Of a DNA stretch of 23,712 nucleotides, positions 9,001 to 18,600 are shown one piece after another. The notes beneath the pieces were generated by a model. The model worked only from the letters and a program-made list of their open reading frames with translations, was not told the origin of the DNA and did not search any database. The stretch covers positions 1 to 23,712 of the forward strand of contig UQYH01000023.1 of assembly GCA_900545185.1 (NCBI GenBank), read 5' to 3'. The stretch comes from an uncultured Eubacteriales bacterium (GTDB lineage Bacteria; Bacillota; Clostridia; UBA1381; UBA9506). A program made the translations under genes and the position numbers. The stretch's first letter is position 1, and each line of letters opens with the position of its first letter.

Positions 9001-9371
9001 GCAACACCTACGAGGGCGAGTGGATTAAATATAAGGCCAATATTGCCGTGGCAGGCAATTACGGCATTGATATTTACTATGCTTTGCAGCTTGGCGGAGG
9101 CGAGGCCAATTTAACTTCGTCAACAGCCGTTACTGTCTATATTGACGGGGTTATGCTGGGAGAAACAATACCTCTTGAAGATACGGGCAGCTGGAACTCG
9201 TATCTTGCCAAAACGGTTGGAGATATAGAACTGAGTGAAGGTGAGCACGAAATAAAAGTAGAGTTTACCAAGGGAGCATTCGCTTTCGGCAGGCTGCAAT
9301 TTTCAAATCTGGATGCACCGGGCAGCGACCTCGATTATGACGATGGGGTTTTGTTTAAACTGCCCGAATAA
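6030..9371 (+). CDS. Secreted right-handed beta-helix protein, GH141-like, with CBM-like domains at both ends
   Basis: A 1113-residue exported protein, probably a glycoside hydrolase. A signal peptide (about residues 1-29, cut near VFG-A) is followed by a small beta domain (32-155), a CBM6/35-like domain (170-310, starting VIEAEDFDY), and a long right-handed parallel beta-helix (about 334-875). The helix opens with LYVSKSGTSKGDGSKQNPF, then ILPGTYFIGETITFTPEDSG, then SGGKKIDGWQ..GNIW and RQLYINEFPARIARS. This order of phrases is what I associate with GH141 (known members act as alpha-L-fucosidase or xylanase). The C-terminus (956-1105) is another CBM6-like domain with GEWIKYKANIAVAGNYGIDIYY and LSEGEHEIKVEF. 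An AAGGAGG site precedes the ATG. It has no SLH, LPXTG or dockerin, so its retention at the surface is unexplained. Catalytic residues could not be placed; it could instead be a polysaccharide lyase. Confidence 0.75.
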   Translation: MLKKVCFVALAAMLFLTTMAVPSSVVFGAERTAYSIKDAVSYKGTRNQNMNVYSSFMTAGAGAGAEFSIFVPAEKTYHIIVRASSSAAATITASINSESAPAVDVNTGSYANYEEIIANTVKLKAGYSRLAVITQSGMIQLSDVYIEEASAQKPGADFSKTEGAFKSHLLPAVIEAEDFDYRSAKSADKTVILSQKYRKDSVLSIEEDGSSTTLSMGNGDSAAYTFEVANTGLFAIKAVANTAGVARIYFDSGLGCVESELKSFAENSFGTVYLTEGIHKIRLESRSAGLSVDKLWFKHAQSSSDYYNPSELVKGKIITITEKEDHNTVENPVWKELYVSKSGTSKGDGSKQNPFDSIETAKAAVRKLASGMQGDIVIHILPGTYFIGETITFTPEDSGKNGYNIVYKGTDPDNKPQLSGGKKIDGWQRVEGNIWSAKVGDDIDMVRQLYINEFPARIARSKYLYNGTRAYVDPMTEFEQDGFYIPKKNFPVLSRTGDVEFLFPFMWCLHHFPAKGIEDAGDEWLVKYDQPYYGRYLQGAASHSTPTAGIALYVSNAPELMDEPGEFYFDRKTKTVYYYAYEEEDMTKAEVYTPCTANLIKVQGSSKSDKVLNLTFDNLDIRLGSWNDIARTGLFTGQGDSKIPPDAENPTGTQTWWEDMVPAQMEMNFADNIAVTNCTFLNHGSTALAMRHNVTDSKVEGNVFRDLAGSAIVIGHEDYEKDVNTVEDLSRHISVNNNVIRRIGHDYMNSIGIMIFYANSIEVMHNDLKYLPYSGISVGWGWGSALSVSLKCGEHNIADNRIDYTSMAVYDGGSIYTLSEMKGMYIQGNYMSNSKDSGGIYFDQGSKSIVARDNVFENNQKNTFYSGNLIDTIYRNYANYVDYSDSRPWNGKAVTEKPIRTEGDNWGPEARAIMANAGLQQDYKALLNGEKIEHPRWRKMSIEVLNRDSFTSKTRFVIHASNWMDGGEGVAFHEINGEQPEDYGRKDSFIGNTYEGEWIKYKANIAVAGNYGIDIYYALQLGGGEANLTSSTAVTVYIDGVMLGETIPLEDTGSWNSYLAKTVGDIELSEGEHEIKVEFTKGAFAFGRLQFSNLDAPGSDLDYDDGVLFKLPE

Positions 9372-9382
9372 GGAGGATAGGG

Positions 9383-12300
9383 ATGAAAAAGTTATTAGCT
9401 GTACTATTTATAGCAACCATGCTTCTTGGTTCTGTTACCGTATCGGCAGCTGTTGATATAGTGGTTAAAGCCAATACGTATACCGAGACGTCAAATCCGC
9501 AAAGTACGTCTAACTGGGGCAGTATATCCTTTGCAAACTGTGTTCTTACGTACACGGTAACAGCACCCGAATCGGGCGTTTACCTTATAAAGCCCACATT
9601 TGGTACGTATAGGGGTGATCCTACGGTCATTTCTTTAGAGGTTAACGGCGCTTCTCTCGGCACCTACAATGTAAGCCCTACAGACAGCGCACCAAACTTC
9701 AGCGCGATGAAGGAGTATGAACTTGCCTATGCCACCTTACAGGCCGGGAATAACACCTTTAAGATTGGCTGTACCCATAACATATATATGCAGCAGGTTA
9801 CCTTCAGCAAGGTCGATAGCGGTATGGCCGGAAAGAGAGAAACGCTTACCATCGGTTCGGAGGCATTTGCCGAGGGTTCTGTATATCCAAGAGGTACGGA
9901 TAAAATTGCAGCCGGTTATGATACGGCCATTATGGCCGGAACGACGGGAGATGTAAAGCTTGCCTGCGATGAAGGCGAGGTTGCCGTTTCGGCCGTTCCT
10001 GCCAATAAGAATGTTAATATCTATATAAAAGAGACGCTGCAATACAATACCGTTTACACATTAACGCTTGAAAACATTCAAGATATTTACGGCAACGTTT
10101 TGGATACGGAAAGCTTTGTGTTTACCACATCCGATGCTTCTGCGGACAGAGGAAACGGCTCTGCTTCGATTGATACGTTTACCATTATATCTGACGATGT
10201 GACAGTTACGGGTGTGGCAAAGGGATCGGACGGCATGGGCGTAGCCGGCAGAACGGTTAAGCTGTCTGTTACGCTTCCCGGGCAAGCGCCTATGGAGATG
10301 GCAAGCGGCGTATCGGGTGCAGAGGGTGCCTATACCCTTACATGCAATCTTTCGGAGTATGATATCAGCGGCGATGTGACTGCAGCGGTCGAGGCAGAAT
10401 ATGCCGTAAGCCCCGCAACCGAGACATACTGCGATTACGTATCGGCGGCCAACCGCATTGTGATTAACGGCGGACAGTATTCTTCGACAAGCAATGCCGC
10501 AAGCACATCACCCAAGGGAAACGGCGGTATGTATTACGGTACCGGCGTGACCATTACGTATAATTTTAAGGCGGTTCGTGAAGGCGGCTTTTTGTTAAGC
10601 GGTGTTATGGGCACATACGGCGGCAGACCGATCACGCTTACCATACACCTGGACGGCGCTCACGTTGCGGATTATGTACTGTCTCCTACTGTTTCGGACG
10701 GCAGTGTGGGCGGTATGGGTCCTCTTCTTCCTTATGATATTTGCGGCATGTGGCTGACCGCAGGTGAGCACGAGCTGACAATTCATAATGAAGGGACAAC
10801 GCACTATATTAACAGCCTGACGTTTTTAAAACAGCCGAGCGCCGAGATTGACAGCGTCCGAATCGGCGGCAATGTGTATCGTGAAAACGATACGTATTCC
10901 AGGGGTACGGATGTCATCAGCGTATTATACACCAATGACATTGCCGACAACTCCTTTGACGGCATTACGCTTACAGAGCAGGGCGGTCAGACCTCTGTTC
11001 CGGTCAGCGTCAGCTTAAATCCTTCTAATGCCAAGGAAATTCGGATTGCCCTTCGGGAAACGCCGGATTATAACAAGTCCTACACGCTGTCTCTTGCAAA
11101 GGTCAGGGACGCGTGCGGCTACACGCTTCAGACCAAGACCTTTGATTTTGCCACAAAGTCTATGGATGATGAAAACCCCGGCAGCGGCAGCGCCGTGATT
11201 AACAGTTTTTCAATAACAGATGGTATTGCAGCCATCCAAGGTGTTGTAAACAGCTCGCAGGGTGTTGGCATTAAGGGCCGAAAGGTCGATTGGTATCTGA
11301 CACTGCCGAATGAGACAAAAACACTCGTAGAGTCCGCTGTGTCGGGCACGGATGGCATATTTGACATACGTTATACCTTGCCGGCAGACGATGTGAAAGG
11401 CAATGTGCGTTCAACGGTTTGTGCAGAATATGCCGATGAGGCCGTTAAGGATTACTATTATATATCCGGTCAATATATTCTTCCCATCCTTAAAAGCTTA
11501 GAATCAACCCAAACATGGGAGGAAGCAAAAGAAATTTTAGAAACCAATCACGGCGTTCTCGGTATCAGCCCCGATACGGATTTGGCAGGGCTTGCCCAAG
11601 AGGGATTTTACAGCCATTTTGTCGGTGCGTCCATTTCTTCCACCGATCAGTTCCGCAAATTTTACAGCGCTATGCTTGTGGCGGAAAAAATCAATCAGGC
11701 AACCAATGAATCGGCGGTTAAAGCGGCTTTAACGGAAGAAGCCTTAGCGTTGTTTGAAATTGACGCAAACAAGATGACCGTTTTGGAAAACAGCTTGAGC
11801 CGCCTTTGCCGAGAGCTTTTGAACGCCGATACAATTCACAGCGAGGAGGAATTTGTTAAAGCATTTGACAATGCTTTTAATAAAGCGCTTGCGGAAAAGG
11901 CAAATCTGTCGGATATATCTCTTGCAGAGGACAGCGCTTCGGTAAGAGAAGGGGCAGAAGCAGAGCTTTCTCTTATTGCTGCCGACCCATTTACCAATAT
12001 TAAAGAATTTAACCTTCGGGCAGAACTGGGCGGTGTGCTTGCAGGCAATGCGGACTATTTGGACTTTACCTCGAGCCTGGGAAGCGTAACGAAACGCGTG
12101 GAAGGGAACACAGTTTATATTACGGTTGCAGTGGAGGATATAAGCAGCCAAAATGACACCATAGGCGCTTTATCTTTGGTAAACAGCAAGGCCGGCACGG
12201 GAACGGTCACCTTTACGGGCACTGCAACGGGCAATACCGGCACGGCTTATGATGCGCTGCTGGAGGTATCGGAAAAAGCTATGCATGTATCTGTGACAGA

Positions 12301-12958
12301 GCAGAAGAAAAATTCTGACAGCAGTGCAAGCCGCGGCAGCGGCGGTGGCGGCGGCTCTAAGCCAAAGGGCAGCGTTATCGCGCCGACGGATGATGCCAAC
12401 ACGGAAATAACGACAGTTCAGCAGGAGGTGTTTAGCGATTTATCCGAGGCCGAATGGGCAAAAGAGTATATTATGGGTCTTTATAATATGCAGGCGATTA
12501 CCAAGCCGGAGGAGGGGAAATTCTATCCAAACAGGGAAATCACAAGGGCAGAATTTATCAAGATAGTGGTATTGGCAAACGATATGTACACCGGCTCAAC
12601 TACTGTCGTTAACTTTAATGATGTATCGGAGGGCGACTGGTATTATCAGTATGTGAAAGCGGCTGTTAACTTTAGTGTAATCGAAGGTGATGACACAGGC
12701 AGCTTTCGACCCAATGACCGGATCACCAGAGAGGATATATGCGTTATACTTTCAAGACTTCAATCTAAGGCAGAAGATACACAGCTTGATGATTTGTTTG
12801 CGGATGATGCTTCCATAAGTGCGTATGCCAAGGCTGCGGTTTACGGCATGAAAAAGGCAGGAATCGTTAACGGCTTAGGGAACAACGTGTTTGAACCAAA
12901 GGCTAATGCAACCCGTGCGATGGCAGCTAAAATCATTTATGGGATTGCAAAGCAATAA
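9383..12958 (+). CDS. Large SLH-anchored surface protein with duplicated CBM/Ig-like modules, no visible catalytic domain
   Basis: A 1191-residue exported protein held on the cell wall. Signal peptide 1-22 (cut VSA-A). Residues 24-356 and 357-692 are two copies of one three-part module: a jelly-roll, CBM-like domain (GTYRGDPTVISLEVNGASLG versus GTYGGRPITLTIHLDGAHV), a Big_5-type Ig-like domain (RGTDKIAAGYDT versus RGTDVISVLYTN), and a carboxypeptidase-regulatory-like domain (GRTVKLSVTLPG versus GRKVDWYLTLPN). A helical stretch follows (about 693-838), then a beta domain with cohesin-like pattern (about 840-973), a Ser/Gly-rich linker, and three SLH domains (1016-1075, 1076-1127, 1135-1188) carrying TRAE, TRED and TRAM motifs. 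SLH domains bind secondary wall polymers. The gene starts 11 nt after the previous stop. It may serve as a surface glycan-binding or scaffold protein; that role is inferred. Confidence 0.82.
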   Translation: MKKLLAVLFIATMLLGSVTVSAAVDIVVKANTYTETSNPQSTSNWGSISFANCVLTYTVTAPESGVYLIKPTFGTYRGDPTVISLEVNGASLGTYNVSPTDSAPNFSAMKEYELAYATLQAGNNTFKIGCTHNIYMQQVTFSKVDSGMAGKRETLTIGSEAFAEGSVYPRGTDKIAAGYDTAIMAGTTGDVKLACDEGEVAVSAVPANKNVNIYIKETLQYNTVYTLTLENIQDIYGNVLDTESFVFTTSDASADRGNGSASIDTFTIISDDVTVTGVAKGSDGMGVAGRTVKLSVTLPGQAPMEMASGVSGAEGAYTLTCNLSEYDISGDVTAAVEAEYAVSPATETYCDYVSAANRIVINGGQYSSTSNAASTSPKGNGGMYYGTGVTITYNFKAVREGGFLLSGVMGTYGGRPITLTIHLDGAHVADYVLSPTVSDGSVGGMGPLLPYDICGMWLTAGEHELTIHNEGTTHYINSLTFLKQPSAEIDSVRIGGNVYRENDTYSRGTDVISVLYTNDIADNSFDGITLTEQGGQTSVPVSVSLNPSNAKEIRIALRETPDYNKSYTLSLAKVRDACGYTLQTKTFDFATKSMDDENPGSGSAVINSFSITDGIAAIQGVVNSSQGVGIKGRKVDWYLTLPNETKTLVESAVSGTDGIFDIRYTLPADDVKGNVRSTVCAEYADEAVKDYYYISGQYILPILKSLESTQTWEEAKEILETNHGVLGISPDTDLAGLAQEGFYSHFVGASISSTDQFRKFYSAMLVAEKINQATNESAVKAALTEEALALFEIDANKMTVLENSLSRLCRELLNADTIHSEEEFVKAFDNAFNKALAEKANLSDISLAEDSASVREGAEAELSLIAADPFTNIKEFNLRAELGGVLAGNADYLDFTSSLGSVTKRVEGNTVYITVAVEDISSQNDTIGALSLVNSKAGTGTVTFTGTATGNTGTAYDALLEVSEKAMHVSVTEQKKNSDSSASRGSGGGGGSKPKGSVIAPTDDANTEITTVQQEVFSDLSEAEWAKEYIMGLYNMQAITKPEEGKFYPNREITRAEFIKIVVLANDMYTGSTTVVNFNDVSEGDWYYQYVKAAVNFSVIEGDDTGSFRPNDRITREDICVILSRLQSKAEDTQLDDLFADDASISAYAKAAVYGMKKAGIVNGLGNNVFEPKANATRAMAAKIIYGIAKQ
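9452..11458 (+). repeat. Tandem duplication of a module of about 333 codons within the SLH protein
   Basis: Copy 1 covers 9452-10450 and copy 2 covers 10451-11458. The copies have the same three subdomains in the same order with clearly related but diverged protein sequence, so the duplication is old and has been retained by selection rather than being a recent copy. Confidence 0.8.
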
Positions 12959-12970
12959 AGGAGGAAAACA

Positions 12971-15511
12971 ATGAAATTATTCACAAAAATTGTAGTCGTG
13001 TGTATGACGCTGCTGCTTTTGTGCACATCGGTTTTTGCCTATAGTGAGGGTGTATTGAATTACCTTGAAGCAATTCCGGAGGATGTTACGGACGATACCC
13101 TTGTTACAAGAGAACAGCTTGCGTATTCTTTGAGTAAGCTTGCAATGCCGTATGAAAAATCGGAGCCTGTCAATACGAATTTTATTGATGTTACGGCAGA
13201 AAACAAGTATTCCGGCTATATTCGGTCCATTTCCGATTTGGGTGTTATGACGGGTAACGGGGACGGATATTTCCGTCCCAAGGAGCCTGTCAGCATTGCG
13301 GCCTTATCTAAAACCTTGATCACGCTTTTGGGATATGATAAAATTGCCGAGCGCAAGGGCGGATGGCCGAACGGCTATGTAGCGGTAGCCAATACGCTTA
13401 CATTATACAAAAACGCAGACGCGGCAGAGGAGAATGTGTCTTACGGCAATTTAAAGGTCATTCTCACCAATTTTTTGGAGATTAAAGTGCCCGAAGAAGT
13501 GATCTATCATAATGACGGCCGATATGATTCGTATATTACAGACTTACAAAGCAATATGGTGTATGCAAACAAATATCTCGATTTGTATAAGTACGAAGGG
13601 GTTATTTCGGACATTCAATACGAAAGCGGAGAGGCAAAGGTCACCTTTACAAAACAGGGCAAAAACAGCAAGTATAAAGAAGGGGATGTTAAATCCTTTA
13701 CGGTGGATGGAAATGTGAACATAGCAGCCTATGAAAACATTCCCGTATCCGTGGTTCTTTACAACGATGAGGTGATTGTGGATGTTTCCCTGCAAAAAGG
13801 CATTCATATCCGATACGGCGTTGTCGATTCGGTCAATCACGAGACGGAGGATGTGTCCTACGGGACATCTTACCTTAAAGCCATTACGTTAAAGGACGAT
13901 GAGAACGACTACACGCTGAGCGAAAACTGCATTTTTACTTATAACTGCGAAAGCTTTGCAGGTAAAATAAAGCTTATGGACAGATATATTAAAATTGCGG
14001 AAAAAGACGAGGAGATTCTCTCGCTGACCACCTGGGATTTGACGGATGGCGGCTTGATTGCCGGAACAGGAGGCGCTTACCTTAATTATACGGCAGGCAA
14101 TAACGAAAAACGGCTTGACGGCATTACGGACGTTTTGGAAAGCACGGTTATCATTGACGGAGAAGCCAGGGGCTATAAAGAACTGAAGGCAGGCATGGCA
14201 TTTTCGTATTACCGGGATACGGACAGAAAAATATTGGTGATTGCCGCAAGCGAAAGACAGATGACAGACGTTTTGGGCGGCGTGAACACATCGGACAATA
14301 CCTTGTATCTGGGCGAATCGGAGGTACCGTATGCAAGCGATATTTACTGTTCTGTCGATGGCAAAAGCTATACAAGCGGCGCAGAGAAGCTGACGGAGCT
14401 TTGCGGCACGGATGTAACATTAATCCTTGATATTTACGGAACCGCACGGTATGCCGTAAGCTATTACGGTCAGACAAAAAGCAACAAGTTTACCGGCTAT
14501 CTTATGGGCTTTAAGGATGCAGAGGGTCTTAAGGACGCAAGCGTTAAAATAGCCAATGTAGACGAAGCGGCTCCGGCGGCTAAGGTGTACGGATTAAGCA
14601 AAAAAATAGCCTATCATGATGGGCTGACTGCCGATGCGGTTAAGGCATCCGTGGGTACAACGGATGGTTCCGCGCTCTATGAAATAGAGGTTTCGGCAAG
14701 CGGTGATGTTAAGTCCTTCGGTAAGCTCAAAGAATATGAGGGCTTTGAGGGGCAAATCTGGTCAGGCGGTTACGGAAGCTTTATTGACGACGGTTCTCCT
14801 TACCTTGTCGTAAACCGTAAAAAGCTTTATATTTCCAGAAGCACGCCCACGCTTTGTATTGATGAAAACAGCGGTGAGACTAAGTTTTACAGAATTTCGT
14901 ACGGCAGCCTTGTCGGAAAGGAATGTAACAATAAAATATCGCTTAAGTTTTATGGGTATGAGGATAACCCGGAGCTTAAAATGATAGTTATGTTGGGCGA
15001 CACCAGCGTGGTATCCGGTAATTCGGGTATGGGCAGAGTGGAAAGCGTAGGATATACAACTGATGCAAACGGTGAGGAAGTGCGTTCGGTAAGGGTTAAC
15101 GGCAAGACGTATTGCTTAGCCGATACCTCGCCGGTTACGCCGGCAACCGGGGACTTTGCCTCTTATACGGTAAGCCTGTTTGAGAATGATACAATTGTGG
15201 TTGACGATGCAATTAATTTAAAGGACGATTTGAAAAACTGGGACGGTAAAGCTTATGGCAAAACTGTATTTATGTACGGCCGTATCCAAAAATCAGATAA
15301 GCTTAAGGTCGTATTGGAAGGGAATGTTGACGGAAGCCATTGTTATTATTATGACGGCCAGGCGATTAAATTTTATGGGGTAACGAAGAACGGAAGGCTT
15401 CTTACGCTTTCTTATATGGATTTAGAGCCGGGCATGGAGGTCGTAATCGGCATAGAAACAGCTACCAACGGCGGACAATCCATCACCAGCGTTTTTGTTA
15501 AGAAAGATTAA
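12971..15511 (+). CDS. SLH-domain surface protein with large unrecognised beta-rich body
   Basis: An 846-residue exported protein. Signal peptide 1-23 (cut VFA-Y). SLH material is at the N-terminus: a half domain with VTREQLAYSLSKL (45-57), a clear SLH domain at 71-122 (FIDVTAENKYSGYIRSISDLGVMTG, then DGYFRPKEPVS), and a worn third one to about 175. The remaining 670 residues match no enzyme I know. They contain recurring short openings such as YEGVISDIQ, RYGVVDSVN, FTGYLMGFK and MGRVESVGY, each followed by beta-rich sequence, which suggests several small beta-barrel units in a row. It begins 12 nt after the previous stop, with an AAAGGAGG site, so it is co-expressed with the other SLH protein. 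A structural, assembly or binding role at the wall is possible; I assign no function. Confidence 0.75.
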   Translation: MKLFTKIVVVCMTLLLLCTSVFAYSEGVLNYLEAIPEDVTDDTLVTREQLAYSLSKLAMPYEKSEPVNTNFIDVTAENKYSGYIRSISDLGVMTGNGDGYFRPKEPVSIAALSKTLITLLGYDKIAERKGGWPNGYVAVANTLTLYKNADAAEENVSYGNLKVILTNFLEIKVPEEVIYHNDGRYDSYITDLQSNMVYANKYLDLYKYEGVISDIQYESGEAKVTFTKQGKNSKYKEGDVKSFTVDGNVNIAAYENIPVSVVLYNDEVIVDVSLQKGIHIRYGVVDSVNHETEDVSYGTSYLKAITLKDDENDYTLSENCIFTYNCESFAGKIKLMDRYIKIAEKDEEILSLTTWDLTDGGLIAGTGGAYLNYTAGNNEKRLDGITDVLESTVIIDGEARGYKELKAGMAFSYYRDTDRKILVIAASERQMTDVLGGVNTSDNTLYLGESEVPYASDIYCSVDGKSYTSGAEKLTELCGTDVTLILDIYGTARYAVSYYGQTKSNKFTGYLMGFKDAEGLKDASVKIANVDEAAPAAKVYGLSKKIAYHDGLTADAVKASVGTTDGSALYEIEVSASGDVKSFGKLKEYEGFEGQIWSGGYGSFIDDGSPYLVVNRKKLYISRSTPTLCIDENSGETKFYRISYGSLVGKECNNKISLKFYGYEDNPELKMIVMLGDTSVVSGNSGMGRVESVGYTTDANGEEVRSVRVNGKTYCLADTSPVTPATGDFASYTVSLFENDTIVVDDAINLKDDLKNWDGKAYGKTVFMYGRIQKSDKLKVVLEGNVDGSHCYYYDGQAIKFYGVTKNGRLLTLSYMDLEPGMEVVIGIETATNGGQSITSVFVKKD

Positions 15512-15633
15512 TTAATCACTCGGTTATAGCGCAAGGGGAGAATTTCGTTACCGATGTATGCTGTTCATATGAAATGATACAAATGAAATGCGAAGGGAGG
15601 GATATACGCTCGGCGAAGCGGCACGGCGGCTGC

Positions 15634-15662
15634 TTTACTTTCCGTTTGGTATGCAATAAAAA
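15634..15662 (+). promoter_or_regulatory. Weak candidate promoter before the phosphoesterase gene
   Basis: TTTACT (15634-15639) and TAAAAA (15657-15662) are 17 nt apart, 4/6 matches each. The gap between the SLH gene and the phosphoesterase gene is 174 nt, longer than the preceding gaps of 11 and 12 nt, so a separate transcription start is plausible. A 7-bp stem with one G-U pair (AAGCGGC / GCTGCTT, about 15616-15635) lies just upstream. Low certainty. Confidence 0.25.
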
Positions 15663-15685
15663 ATACAAAATAAGGAGAGATGAAT

Positions 15686-18600
15686 ATGAAAAAAATAATT
15701 GGTATTGTTTTGTCCGGTCTGTTGCTTTTGGGTTGTTTGCCGGTTTCTGTGTTTGCAGCGGCAGAGTTTACGCCTCAGACCAATGCGGTCGATCTTAGGG
15801 TGGGTATTTTAGGCGATACTCACGTAGGCAGTACAAGCGCCGCAGCATATCCGTTTTTTCAGGATAATGTGAATGACCTTGTTGCTTTGGGCGAAAATCA
15901 GCTGGATGGCCTTGTCCTTTCGGGCGATATTATTTATCAGCCTGCAAGCTATGATGAAAATAACTATGACGCCGTTTTGGGCGTTTTAAATCAGGCAGGT
16001 CTTTTAAATAAGCCGTTTGTATGGGCAATGGGCAATCATGAATATCCGCTGCTTTCTAAGGATGAAACACTTCTTGCAAAAAGCAGAACGCTGTTTACGC
16101 AAAAAACAGGTCAGGATGTTCGGCAGCATGTTAAAATGAACGGCATCAGCTTTATTGCTGCTGCGGCAGATGATTATTACGGAAAGGTATCGGCTGAAAC
16201 AGAAGCATGGCTTAAAGACGAAATTGAAGCATCTATTGCGGCAGACAGCAGTAACGCCGTAAACGGTGCATTTGAAGAAGGGGTTGTACCCAACAGCGCC
16301 AAACCGGTGTTCCTTACGCTGCATCATCCTGTCAGCCATACAATTTTTGACTTAGATGATACAAATTATACCCAAGGGTTTGTGAATTATTTAAAATCCA
16401 GACCGCAGGTTATTTTGCTGACGGGGCATATGCATATGCCTGCCGAACTGCCCGCAACCATGTGGCAGGACGGGTTCAGCGCATTTCAGGTGCCGCATTC
16501 CTCCGGCGGAAATCTGGAGCTTCCGGATATGAGCAATGAAATAGGGCCTTCCGACGTACATCAGGGCGCTATGCTGGAAGTGAAAGACAACGTTGTCAGT
16601 ATTTATAAGTTTAACACAGTGACAAATGAATTTATCGGTCGTCCGTGGGTGATTGATATTCCTGCGATTGTTGCCGATCAAACAGACTCAAATGCAGAGA
16701 ACGATAACGACCATTACCTCTATTCTCCCGATAAAAGAGAAAACGGCAACGTGCCCTCCTTCCCGGCCGATACAGCGCCGAGTGTGGAAATAAACGGCTG
16801 CTCTGTAAGAGTGAAATGGCCTCACAATGCTGTTCCGGGCACCGAAACGCCGAATCAGCAGGACAATTTTGTCAGAGGCTACAAGGTGGAAATTTGCGAC
16901 AGCGCCGGTACGGTCATCACCTCAAAGATACGTCAGGCCGATTTTTACTATACGGAAAGCAGGGTTTCAAATTATGAATCCACTTTTGGGCTTTCTTATG
17001 ATACGGAATATGTTGTCAACGTATATCCCATGAGCGGTCTGGGTCTTTTGGGAACGCCGATTTCAAAGTCAATCAAAACAGAAGCGGATACGGTTCCGGC
17101 AGGTGCAACGCGCTATGAGGTTGAAAATTATGTCGGCTCCGACTATCCCAATGACGTGACACCCAATGTTAAAGCCAGCGGCGGCAAGCTTGCCGGCAGC
17201 GAGTGGGTAGGCAGCGGCAACTTAACCATTACCGTTCCGATTACAATAGAAGCTGACGGTATTTACAATTTAACCTATGCCATGGGAGAACAAACCAGCA
17301 GCAATGTCAGCGCCATTACCGTTAAGCTCGATGGCAGCACGATTGGTACAAACGGCAGTTCTTATGCCCAAAACATCTCTAACCTGGAAACGTATCCGTG
17401 GAACTATACGCCGATGCGGCTGTATGAAAACAAAAACTGTGTTCTGGCGGCCGGCGACCATACGGTTACATTTGAAATTGCGGGCGTTTCGGCCTCGTAT
17501 AACGCAAGAAAATATTTTATAGATTATTTTCAGGTAGCATTTCCCGAGGGGCAGACACTTACGGCAAACGAACCGCTTACGCTGGAGCTGGAGGACTTCT
17601 CGCCGAATCAATCCTGGGTCAAGGACTCTAAAGATGCGAGCGGCGGCAAAATTATGAGCTCAAGTTGGACGAATGCCGATCCGGACTTGTATATTCCCGT
17701 TAAAATCAGCGATGCGGGTTACTATGATGTAGAGTATGTGGTTGGCAAAACAAAGGCGCCTGCTTCATACAATCAGCTTAATGTTGCAATTTTGGACAGT
17801 AACAAAACCACAACGCTTCATTCGCTTGGCAATAACCTTTCGGGCAATGATAATACATTTACGGAAAAGGCATATGAAAACAGCTATGATTCTATGCCGA
17901 TGATTCGGAACAAATACTCTAAATTGTGGCTGGATGAAGGGCTTGTATACGTTAATGTGGATGTTTTGGTATTTACCTACGGTGACGGCTCGATTAACCA
18001 CAGTAAATTTAACCTTGACTACTTTAAGTTTACGCCGGTTGCGGATACAAGAGTGACGATATCTTCCGGTGCACCCACAACCTTTGAGTTTGAAAAATTT
18101 ATCCCGATTGAAGGGCAAACCACTTTCATGGAAGACAGCGGCGCTTCCGGCGGCGGTTATATTTATAACGGCTGGATCAGCACGGCCACATATAATATTC
18201 CGATTACGGTTGAACAGAGCGGATATTTTGACATTGAATATGTGCTTGGCAAAAAAAAGAGCAATGACCACAGCGCCTGGACTTTAAAAATCGGGGATTG
18301 GGTCATCGGTTCCTCTTCCGATTCGGACACCATAGACAGAGGCTCTTACACAACCGAAGCGTATGCGGCCAATCCGCTGTCTAAGTTCCGCGAAAACGGT
18401 GTATGGCTGGAAAAAGGCAACTACATTCTTGTTTTTGACGTGGACAAAATGAATAACGGCGCCGGCAACCATTGCACCTTTGTTGCGGACTATATGAAGT
18501 TTACGCCCAAGGCTATGCCAAAGCTGAACGCTAAAGGGGCTTTGGTTGTAGAATATGAAGATTATGCGGTATCCAACAGCGATGTAAAAGATGACGCTGC

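Noticed and set aside
9300..9371. Dockerin at the end of the beta-helix protein, suggested by Asp-rich DLDYDDG
   Set aside because: Only one short Asp-rich stretch is present; the paired calcium-binding repeats of a dockerin are missing.
11744..12151. 135-codon antisense frame inside the SLH scaffold gene
   Set aside because: No ribosome site or domain, and it falls on a clearly coding stretch on the other strand.
15731..15742. Lipobox-like L-L-G-C in the phosphoesterase signal peptide
   Set aside because: The hydrophobic core continues after the Cys and a good signal peptidase I site (VFA-A) follows, so ordinary secretion is favoured, though lipidation is not excluded.
15574..15798. 74-codon frame overlapping the phosphoesterase start
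   Set aside because: Its second half is an out-of-frame reading of the signal-peptide region and the protein has no signal or domain; treated as chance.
17765..18271. 168-codon open frame on the minus strand inside the phosphoesterase gene
   Set aside because: It lies wholly within a well-supported gene, has no ribosome site or recognisable domain, and its composition (Arg, Cys, Asn, Ile rich) is typical of antisense frames.
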